Positions 6,247-10,794 of a stretch of 10,794 nucleotides of DNA are shown one piece after another. Both the position numbers and the translations under genes were made by a program. The DNA comes from Candidatus Aenigmatarchaeota archaeon (GTDB lineage: Archaea > Aenigmatarchaeota > Aenigmatarchaeia > PWEA01): NCBI GenBank assembly GCA_003554235.1, contig PWFY01000005.1:1-10794 (forward strand). Direction: 5' to 3'. Position 1 is the first letter of the stretch, and every line of letters starts with the position of its first letter. Below the pieces are notes generated by a model. That model searched no databases. It saw only the letters and a list, made by a program, of their open reading frames with translations, and had not been told where the DNA came from.

Positions 6247-6332
6247 TAAAAGATACTTTAGAAGATGTATTTTATAAAATAATTTATATGAAAAATATTT
6301 TAAAGTATATACTTGAAAAAACATATATTCTT

Positions 6333-6806
6333 TTATCTATTTTTCAGAGCAGTTTTACAGATACTTTTCCACTCCCTGGCCAACTTCTCTAGATGCGAGG
6401 AAAAGGACTTTGAGGGTTTAAGTATCATGAACCAACCTCTTCCGGGGTCGGATTCCACGGACTCTCTTTCTCTTTGTAATATACCGAACTTAACTAGCTT
6501 GGGTATAACAACATTGTAGGCCGTGGAAGAAGGTATTCCCTGGCTTTCGAGGAAATCAGAAAGCATATCCTTGTCCACACCGTCGGGATTTGAAAGTACA
6601 AAATCAACAAGCTTCGAGGCATATTTATTACTTCTTTCTTGGTATTCCTCAGGGAAAATATGGTTTATTATGTCCTCGAGATCCCATCTTATATCACTAT
6701 CTATCGCAGCCCATTTATCACCCTGAACAGAAGGGAAATAAAGGCTTTCCTTACTTTTCAGTGTTCCGCCTTTGATTGGAACAGGTTTTTCGTTTCCTTT
6801 TGACAA
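6333..6806 (-). CDS. Winged-helix DNA-binding protein, probable transcription regulator
   Basis: The 157-residue protein starts at TTG 6806. The TTG is chosen because TCAGAGGTGA (6820-6811 on the minus strand) ends 4 nt before it and no ATG fits. The N-terminus (about 1-30) is polar with a GGTLKSKES motif. A middle helical part (40-70) precedes a winged-helix region at about 65-115, where DKDMLSDFLESQGI, SSTAYNVVIPKLVKFGIL and a following RERE/GRGWFMIL strand pair look like helices 1-3 and the wing. The C-terminal 25 residues are a basic helix (HLEKLAREWKSICKTALKNR). No sensor or metal-binding domain is visible. I cannot assign a named family. The promoter holds two copies of a dyad motif, so autoregulation is plausible. 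Confidence 0.75.
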   Translation of the reverse strand: MSKGNEKPVPIKGGTLKSKESLYFPSVQGDKWAAIDSDIRWDLEDIINHIFPEEYQERSNKYASKLVDFVLSNPDGVDKDMLSDFLESQGIPSSTAYNVVIPKLVKFGILQRERESVESDPGRGWFMILKPSKSFSSHLEKLAREWKSICKTALKNR

Positions 6807-6836
6807 AAAATCACCTCTGAACTAAAAGTTTACTTC

Positions 6837-6860
6837 ACAACATTTTGTTATAAATATTAA
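6837..6860 (-). promoter_or_regulatory. Promoter of the TTG-started regulator with overlapping dyad copy 2
   Basis: On the minus strand TTAATATTTATAAC (6860-6847) is a TATA box; +26 gives a start near 6826, just ahead of the ribosome site at 6811-6820. The dyad (minus strand ATAACAAAATGTTGT, 6851-6837) overlaps the downstream edge of the TATA box. A protein bound there would block TFB or polymerase. Confidence 0.5.
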
Positions 6861-6881
6861 GTTTCTAGTAAATAAAGGTTT

Positions 6882-6896
6882 ACAACAAAACGTTAT
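6882..6896. repeat. Dyad motif copy 3 (ACAAC-N5-GTTAT)
   Basis: ACAACAAAACGTTAT matches the reverse complement of the copy at 6837-6851 at 12 of 15 positions. Copies 2 and 3 start 45 bp apart, roughly four helical turns. It lies about 60 bp upstream of the predicted start of the regulator gene. Confidence 0.4.
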
Positions 6897-7000
6897 TGAG
6901 AAAGAAAATGTCGATTGAAACCCCAGGGGAACTAGCTAAAAAACACCGTTAAACGACAAACCACAGTTATTAGTTTATCAAATCGTTGTGTAAGAAAAAA
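6897..7000. other. Spacer between the two regulator genes
   Basis: The stretch holds a T-run for termination of the second regulator (minus strand TTTTTT just after its stop, plus bases 6994-7000), and a compact CCCCAGGGG palindrome near 6922. A 14-codon ORF at 6908 (MSIETPGELAKKHR) has no ribosome site. I see no further gene. Confidence 0.5.
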
Positions 7001-7339
7001 CTACTCTTCTTCTTCTTCAGAATTCTCTTCGTCAGAATCCTCTTCGTCAACTTGCTGAGATTTTCTTTTGAACTTTCGAACCAAACCTTCAAGATCATGG
7101 GCTATTTCCTTTCCGTCTTCGGTAAGCTCTATAAGCTTTATTCGTCCCTCCTTTGTAAATTCGACCAGATCAAGCTCTTCGAAGTGGTCTAATACCTTTA
7201 TAGTATGCGAATAGGTACAGTCAACGCCTTTGCTTACCTCGGTTGCATAGTTGGGATTCTCGCCCTGTTTCAAGAAAACAAGCATCTCCGCCGGCTTCTC
7301 TTGTAAAAATAAATCCTTGAAAACATCCTCGTTAGACAC
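7001..7339 (-). CDS. MarR/ArsR-like winged-helix regulator with acidic tail
   Basis: The 112-residue protein starts at GTG 7339. A winged helix fills residues 10-85: helix 1 PAEMLVFLKQGENP, then YATEVSKGVDCTYSHTIKVLDHFEELDLVEF as the helix-turn-helix, and the wing KEGRIKLIELTEDGKEIAHDLEGL. This is the layout of small archaeal MarR/ArsR-type transcription factors. Residues 88-95 are basic (RKFKRKS) and the last 18 are almost all Asp/Glu, encoded by a CTT/CTC run. One Cys (C41) lies at the start of the recognition region. A TATA box (TTTAAATA on the minus strand, centre near 7378) gives a start near 7352, inside overlapping dyads at 7351-7370, so self-control is likely. The ribosome site is weak (TAGGA). 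The ligand and targets are unknown. Confidence 0.82.
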   Translation of the reverse strand: MSNEDVFKDLFLQEKPAEMLVFLKQGENPNYATEVSKGVDCTYSHTIKVLDHFEELDLVEFTKEGRIKLIELTEDGKEIAHDLEGLVRKFKRKSQQVDEEDSDEENSEEEEE

Positions 7340-7350
7340 GTCCTACACCC

Positions 7351-7370
7351 GCGTATAATTACGCATCGTA
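7351..7370. promoter_or_regulatory. Overlapping dyads at the start site of the MarR/ArsR-like gene
   Basis: GCGTA-TAAT-TACGC (7351-7364) and TACG-CAT-CGTA (7360-7370) overlap. They are GC-containing words in a very AT-rich spacer, lie between the TATA box (about 7371-7385) and the GTG start, and cover the predicted transcription start. This is the expected place for a repressor operator. Confidence 0.5.
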
Positions 7371-7465
7371 AGTATTTAAATATTTAATATTATTCTTTTC
7401 ATTAGATATTTTTTAAAAGATGTTTTAATAAATATTTTCTACAAAAAATATTTTAGAAAAAATAC

Positions 7466-7480
7466 TTAACAAAATATTGT
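7466..7480. repeat. Degenerate dyad motif copy 4
   Basis: TTAACAAAATATTGT matches the minus-strand copy at 6837-6851 at 13 of 15 positions but has lost the symmetric GTT. It sits about 115 bp upstream of the second regulator's predicted start. The surrounding DNA is nearly pure A/T, so chance is a serious alternative. Confidence 0.25.
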
Positions 7481-7498
7481 ATATAAAATATATACAAT
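7476..7498 (-). terminator. Inverted repeat downstream of the DUF373 gene
   Basis: ATTGTATAT (7476-7484) and ATATACAAT (7490-7498) form a perfect 9-bp stem with the loop AAAAT, 15 nt past the DUF373 stop. The minus-strand transcript is T-rich on both sides of it (TATAAAATATGTTTTATTG). It probably marks the 3' end of the DUF373 mRNA. An operator role cannot be excluded. Confidence 0.4.
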
Positions 7499-7513
7499 AA
7501 AACATATTTTATA

Positions 7514-8539
7514 CTAAGTATAAATTTTCTCCAATGTGAGAGTTATCAGTATAAACACGAGGCCTAAGAATATGGAAAACCCGAACCTTGCGAGGCCTCT
7601 CTCTGGATGCAGTATTACGCCACTTGCCTCAGAAACCACGACGGTGAAACCAAGAAAGAAGGCTGTATAAGTAGAATGTCTTAGTATGGTCTTTCTTTCA
7701 CGGTAGAAAATTATAGACCTCCCTACCATAGATACCAAAAACGAAAGGAAAAAAAGATGAATAGAGCCTTCAATGAAAACAGCAGTTGACTCTATGACAT
7801 CACCTGCTGGTGAAACCTGGAGCGCATCATAACCACTGTTTATAGCTATAGCCGCTATTGCAAGCGAAACAATATAAAAGAAGAATGTGACTCTCCTTGC
7901 TGTGAAGGAGGTCCGGAGTTCATCGTAGGCCTTGTGCAACGGTTCCTCGAGGTGGAAGCCTCTTATAAGGAGATAGGCACCCAGGACACCCAGGGTCAAC
8001 CTCCAACCTCTAATTCCAAGTATCGAGTAAAATATAAGGAATATCGCAGGAATGCCAAAGAATATTCTTCCCATCTTGGGATCTGAAAGAACCTCTTTGA
8101 AGAACTCATTTATCTGATAGTACATACCCTCTAACCTTTCGCTCTGTTTTATTATTACCCTCTTTACAGAAACTATATCAGCATAGTTCTGAACTATGGG
8201 AAGTATCTGTTCGTCCTCTGTTCCATCCACAACAAGGACCACCCTTTCGATCCCGGTTTCATCCAAAACCTCTCTAAGCTGCCTCGCAAGCTCCTCATCG
8301 CTTTTGATACCAACACGTGAATGGCCTGTTATTGTAGCGACTTCTGTGTTTTCCTTTGAATCGTGTACCTTAACTGCCTGGAATATAGTATTAGAATCCG
8401 AGTCTTCGGGGTCCGAAAGTGCAAGTGCCTTGGCCGCCTCCAAGTTGTCTTCTCTACCCACCACAGGCCCATTGAAATCTGTCTTTCTTCCTAAATCGTC
8501 ATCCCTGTCCACTGCAAGAACAAGTGTCTTTTCGGACAT
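7514..8539 (-). CDS. DUF373 family archaeal membrane protein
   Basis: The 341-residue protein matches the archaeal DUF373 family. The diagnostic start is VLAVDRDDDLGRKT (7-20), then GPVVGREDNLEAAKALALSDPEDSDSN (24-50). The soluble N-terminal part (1-150) alternates strands and helices (ERVVLVVDGTEDEQILPI near 98-115) and looks like a Rossmann-type domain. It is followed by about six membrane helices: 158-175, 179-194, 217-236, 252-274, 290-310 and 318-337. The domain role is unknown; the acidic DRDDD motif suggests nucleotide or metal binding, which is inference. ATG 8539 has no ribosome site; a TATA-like TTTTATTTTAATTTAATC centred near 8563 places transcription start close to the ATG, so the mRNA is probably leaderless. 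It is divergent from the histone gene. Confidence 0.95.
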   Translation of the reverse strand: MSEKTLVLAVDRDDDLGRKTDFNGPVVGREDNLEAAKALALSDPEDSDSNTIFQAVKVHDSKENTEVATITGHSRVGIKSDEELARQLREVLDETGIERVVLVVDGTEDEQILPIVQNYADIVSVKRVIIKQSERLEGMYYQINEFFKEVLSDPKMGRIFFGIPAIFLIFYSILGIRGWRLTLGVLGAYLLIRGFHLEEPLHKAYDELRTSFTARRVTFFFYIVSLAIAAIAINSGYDALQVSPAGDVIESTAVFIEGSIHLFFLSFLVSMVGRSIIFYRERKTILRHSTYTAFFLGFTVVVSEASGVILHPERGLARFGFSIFLGLVFILITLTLEKIYT

Positions 8540-8587
8540 ATACTATACTAGATTAAATTAAAATAAAAGAGTAACGTCCTGGATAAA

Positions 8588-8596
8588 TTTTAAATA
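8588..8596 (+). promoter_or_regulatory. TATA box of the histone gene
   Basis: TTTTAAATA lies 34-42 nt before the histone ATG and predicts a start near 8618. The leader would be about 12 nt with GTGGTG (8618-8623) as a weak ribosome site. The 90-nt gap also holds the DUF373 promoter on the other strand. Confidence 0.6.
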
Positions 8597-8629
8597 GCTT
8601 GGATTCAATCCTTCTCTGTGGTGTTTTAA

Positions 8630-8839
8630 ATGGGTGAATTACCTTTAGCGCCTGTAGACAGGCTTATTAGGAGCCAGGGAGCAAAAAGAGTGTCCGAAGA
8701 AGCAGTCGAGGAGTTCTCGGAGGTACTTGAAGAAATTGCAGCGGATTTGGCAGCAGAATCAGCAGCACTGGCAGAACACGCAGGAAGAAAAACAGTAAAG
8801 GCCAAAGACGTCAGGCTTGCAAGCAGAAAAGGCTTCTAA
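8630..8839 (+). CDS. Archaeal histone
   Basis: The 69-residue protein is a single histone fold of normal archaeal length. It wraps DNA as dimers and larger stacks. The start MGELPLAPVDRLIRSQGAKRV gives the first short helix and its loop. VSEEAVEEFSEVLEEIAADLAAESAALAEHAGRK contains the long central helix. TVKAKDVRLA is the final helix, with the conserved RKT(V/I)KAxD motif. The protein ends SRKGF, a few residues beyond the fold. The central helix is rich in Glu and Ala (six of the first ten residues of VSEEAVEEFSEV are acidic or small), more acidic than HMfB-type histones, in line with the acidic character of other proteins here. The downstream neighbour is RPA, 27 nt away. Confidence 0.96.
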   Translation: MGELPLAPVDRLIRSQGAKRVSEEAVEEFSEVLEEIAADLAAESAALAEHAGRKTVKAKDVRLASRKGF

Positions 8840-8846
8840 ATTCCAC

Positions 8847-8859
8847 CTTTTTTATTTTG
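8847..8859 (+). terminator. T-tract between histone and RPA
   Basis: CCTTTTTTATTTTG lies within the 27-nt gap. It is a typical archaeal T-run terminator. No TATA box is placed to serve RPA, whose ATG at 8867 is too close, so RPA probably depends on read-through from the histone promoter, giving much histone and less RPA mRNA. Confidence 0.45.
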
Positions 8860-8866
8860 TGATTCT

Positions 8867-9862
8867 ATGAAGGAAGATGTAAAGAAACTAGCTGAAATGA
8901 TAGCAGAGGAGAAAGGAATTGACATAGATGAAGTAGTTGAGAAGATAGAAAACAAGGAGAAGGAGTACAACGGACTCATATCCAAGGAAGGCGCCGCACA
9001 TATAGTCGCAAAGGAAGCAGGTATAGAACTTATAGACGAAGACAGCGACTCTCTTGATATAGAGAATATAGTCTCTGGAATGAACAAAGCAACGGTTGTA
9101 GGAAAGATTGAACGAATATTTGAACCAAGGGAGTTTGAAACTGACAATGGAAAAGGAAAGGTTGCTAATATAATACTACGTGATGAGACAGGATCGGTCA
9201 GGTTCTCTCTGTGGAACGAAGAGGTTGAAAAGTTTATAGAGGAGGAAAGGGTGGGGGTAGGCGACACAATAAGGATAGAAAACGGTTATGTAACCGAAGA
9301 CAACAGGGACCGTCCTGAACTCAGACTTGGAAGATCGGGGGAGTTGAAAGAGGTTGACGAGGAGATAGATATTGAAGTAGGAGATGATTCCTATACAGGA
9401 GGGTTTAAAAGAAAGAATATAAGCAAACTTGCGCCTGGACAAAGTGCCGAGATAAGGGGAACGGTAGTAAACATATTCAGTAAAAGTCCTTTCTTTAAGA
9501 AGTGTCCTGAATGTGGGGAAAGGGTAGAGGGGGAGGAGTGTGAAGAACATGAAGAGTTCGAAGTAAACATGGTAATATCAGCAGTAGTCGACGATGGAAC
9601 CGACTCTATAAGAGCCGTTTTCTTCGGGGAACAGGCCGAGGACCTCGTCGATGTTGAAAGAAATGAAGCATGGGAAATGACAAACGAGGGTAAAGACATG
9701 GAGGAGTTCTCTGAAAAATGTAACGAAATACTTGGTAAAGAGGTACGGGTAAAGGGTCGCGTGAAGATGAATGACTTCTTTGGAAGACCTGAGATACTGG
9801 TCAATTCTTCAGAAAGGGCGGATGCAAGGGAAGAGGCCAAAGAGATACTTGAGTCCCTCTAA
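8867..9862 (+). CDS. rpa: Replication protein A-like ssDNA-binding protein with zinc finger
   Basis: RPA covers single-stranded DNA in replication, repair and recombination. The 331 residues show an N-terminal helical part (1-50). A first OB fold follows at about 70-160, with ATVVGKIERIFEPREF, KVANIILRDETGSVRFSLWNE and VGDTIRIENGYVTE, the strand pattern of euryarchaeal RPA. A second OB fold runs from about 195 (GQSAEIRGTVVNIFSKSPFFKKCPEC), interrupted by a zinc finger C213-x2-C216-x8-C225-x2-H228, then MVISAVVDDGTDSIRAVFFGE and VRVKGRVKMNDFFGRPEILVN. The protein is strongly acidic. ATG 8867 follows GTGAT (8859-8863). It lies between the histone and RadA genes, and RadA is its functional partner. 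A short partner gene, as in some haloarchaeal RPA operons, is not present. Confidence 0.9.
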   Translation: MKEDVKKLAEMIAEEKGIDIDEVVEKIENKEKEYNGLISKEGAAHIVAKEAGIELIDEDSDSLDIENIVSGMNKATVVGKIERIFEPREFETDNGKGKVANIILRDETGSVRFSLWNEEVEKFIEEERVGVGDTIRIENGYVTEDNRDRPELRLGRSGELKEVDEEIDIEVGDDSYTGGFKRKNISKLAPGQSAEIRGTVVNIFSKSPFFKKCPECGERVEGEECEEHEEFEVNMVISAVVDDGTDSIRAVFFGEQAEDLVDVERNEAWEMTNEGKDMEEFSEKCNEILGKEVRVKGRVKMNDFFGRPEILVNSSERADAREEAKEILESL

Positions 9863-9900
9863 GATATTTAAGAATCCAAATTCAATGGACTTGTGGTTAG
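9863..9900 (+). promoter_or_regulatory. Possible radA promoter
   Basis: The 38-nt gap contains AAGATATTTAAGAATCC, with a TATA-like centre near 9870. A start at about 9896 would leave a leader of 5 nt before ATG 9901. GTGGTT (9892-9897) could otherwise serve as a weak ribosome site in a longer RPA-RadA transcript. Confidence 0.4.
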
Positions 9901-10794
9901 ATGACAGACGAAATAGACTTAAAAGATCTCCCTGGTGTGGGGGAGAAGACCGCAGAGAAGCTAAAGGACGAAGGTTACAAGGATCTCATGTCTCTTGCGG
10001 CTGCGTCCTCTGGAGAGATAACAGGGAAGACTTCAATAGGCGAATCCACTGCTGAAAAAATAATAAATGGGGCCAGAAAGGAACTGGAGATGGGTTTTAA
10101 TACGGCATCGAAGGTCTATGAAGAAAAGAAAAAAGTAAACAAGATAACAACAGGATCCGAAAAGATAGACGAACTTATAGGAGGTGGGATAGAAACACAG
10201 TCGATGAGTGAGATGTACGGAGGCTACGGCTCTGGAAAGACTCAAATGGCCTTTCAGTTGGCTGTAAATGTACAGAAGGAAGAGGAAGAAGGTGGACTAA
10301 AGAAGGGCTGTGTATTCATAGATACTGAAAACACTTTTCGCCCTGAAAGGATAAAGGAAATAGCTGAAAACGAAGGCATGGATCCTGAAGAGGTCCTTGA
10401 CAATATCTACGTTGCAAGAGCCTACAACTCGGACCACCAGATGGTGCTCACCAACGAATCCGATGAGATATTAGAGAACAATGATATAGGACTTCTCGTT
10501 GTTGACTCTCTAACAGGACAGTTCAGGGCAGATTACACCGGCAGGGGTGATCTTGCCGCTAGACAGCAAAAACTGAACAGACATTTACATGACCTGCAGA
10601 GACTTGCAGAGGTTTACAATATTGCTGTTTTCGTATCAAACCAGGTTATGTCGAAGCCTGATGTAATGTTCGGCGATCCCACAGAAGCAATAGGAGGGCA
10701 CATACTTCATCATGCTGCAGCCTTTAGAATGTACTTAAGGAGGGGTAAAGGCGATACAAGAATCTGCAAACTAGTTGACAGCCCCTACAAACCA
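9901..10794 (+). CDS. radA: DNA repair and recombination protein RadA, 3' truncated
   Basis: RadA is the archaeal RecA/Rad51 recombinase: it forms filaments on ssDNA and catalyses ATP-dependent strand exchange. The frame is open for 298 codons to the window edge; about 20-40 residues are probably missing. The N-terminal helix-hairpin-helix domain is at 5-60 (DLKDLPGVGEKTAEKL, then SIGESTAEKIINGARKEL). The ATPase core has Walker A G107-GYGSGK-T114, the catalytic E143 in FIDTENTFRPERI, and Walker B LLVVD ending at D202. Later come LNRHLHDLQRLA, VFVSNQV, FGDPTEAIGGHILHH, and the C-terminal LRRGKGDTRICKLVDSP. Walker A reads GGYGSGKT where archaeal RadA usually has GEFGSGKT, and IDTEN replaces the usual IDTEG; both keep the nucleotide-binding residues. 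Start at ATG 9901 (MTDEIDL). It follows RPA by 38 nt. Confidence 0.96.
   Translation, partial: MTDEIDLKDLPGVGEKTAEKLKDEGYKDLMSLAAASSGEITGKTSIGESTAEKIINGARKELEMGFNTASKVYEEKKKVNKITTGSEKIDELIGGGIETQSMSEMYGGYGSGKTQMAFQLAVNVQKEEEEGGLKKGCVFIDTENTFRPERIKEIAENEGMDPEEVLDNIYVARAYNSDHQMVLTNESDEILENNDIGLLVVDSLTGQFRADYTGRGDLAARQQKLNRHLHDLQRLAEVYNIAVFVSNQVMSKPDVMFGDPTEAIGGHILHHAAAFRMYLRRGKGDTRICKLVDSPYKP

Larger units (their letters stand above)
6061..6332. other. AT-rich spacer between convergent genes
   Basis: This 272-nt gap separates the 3' ends of the SecB-like gene and the first regulator. It begins with T-rich sequence suited to termination on the plus strand (TTCTTTTATTTTTAATTT, about 6071-6088). 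On the minus strand a run of six T (plus bases 6316-6321 are A) follows the regulator's stop. In between are repeated TTTAAGTC words, the triple stem arms at 6165-6200 and a dyad ATAACAAATAGTTAT (6232-6246). No convincing ORF, tRNA or SD sequence is seen. The composition is much more AT-rich than the surrounding genes. Confidence 0.6.

Noticed and set aside
6914..6928. ATTGAAACCCCAGGGG, whose start resembles the end of some CRISPR repeats
   Set aside because: Only one copy in the window, with no regular spacing of repeats and no cas genes.
6908..6952. A 14-codon plus-strand ORF (MSIETPGELAKKHR) between the two regulators
   Set aside because: Too short to judge, without a ribosome site or a well-placed TATA box; chance ORFs of this length are common.
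7380..7513. Replication origin in the AT-rich spacer
   Set aside because: There is no Orc1/Cdc6 gene and no G-rich origin recognition box; AT-richness and short repeats alone do not support it.
8836..9840. Minus-strand ORFs opposite RPA
   Set aside because: RPA is clearly coding on the plus strand; the reverse frames are Ser/Phe-rich shadows.
9771..10055. Plus-strand 94-codon ORF across the RPA-RadA junction
   Set aside because: Out of frame with both RPA and RadA, which are each recognised by strong motifs.

Overview
The window is archaeal. It has a histone, RadA, an RPA-type ssDNA-binding protein, DUF373, archaeal-type AlaRS, the L1-L10-L12 stalk cluster and the C-terminal part of RNA polymerase subunit Rpo7 (RpoE'). 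Promoters are TATA-type, mRNAs are leaderless or near-leaderless, or carry GGAGGTGA ribosome sites, and T-tracts look like terminators. Coding DNA is moderately AT-rich with AGG/AGA and ATA codons common. Many proteins are acidic (L12, RPA, a regulator with a Glu/Asp tail). A euryarchaeal or DPANN lineage fits, possibly a halophilic one such as Nanohaloarchaeota. That placement is inference from composition and gene content only.

Layout. Positions 1-2125 (+) hold the end of rpo7, then a ribosomal stalk operon: L1, L10 and L12, with coupled starts (4-nt overlap for L1/L10, none for L10/L12). The L1 leader folds into a structure that resembles the L1 site of archaeal 23S rRNA and covers the ribosome site. 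alaS follows at 2175-4967 (+). Converging on it, with stop codons exactly abutting, is a small membrane-anchored protein (4968-5450, -). That gene begins 2 nt after the 3' end of a tRNA-Gln(CTG) gene (5453-5539, -), which has about 14 extra bases in its D-loop. A palindromic TATA box appears to be shared between the tRNA gene and a divergent SecB-like gene (5626-6060, +).

Positions 6061-7513 are a much more AT-rich, looser stretch with two minus-strand winged-helix regulators (6333-6806 and 7001-7339). It contains several dyad motifs that look like operators. A six-helix DUF373 membrane protein (7514-8539, -) comes next. Divergent from it is a DNA-maintenance cluster on the plus strand: histone (8630-8839), RPA (8867-9862) and RadA (9901 to the window edge, 3' truncated).

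How the genes relate. The first third supplies translation machinery: stalk proteins, alanine charging, and a Gln tRNA. The last quarter supplies chromatin, ssDNA protection and strand exchange. I see no mobile element, CRISPR array or defence system. The most interesting signals are in non-coding or RNA structure: the L1 leader, the expanded tRNA-Gln, the tRNA-mRNA junction and the repeated operator-like dyads around the regulator genes.
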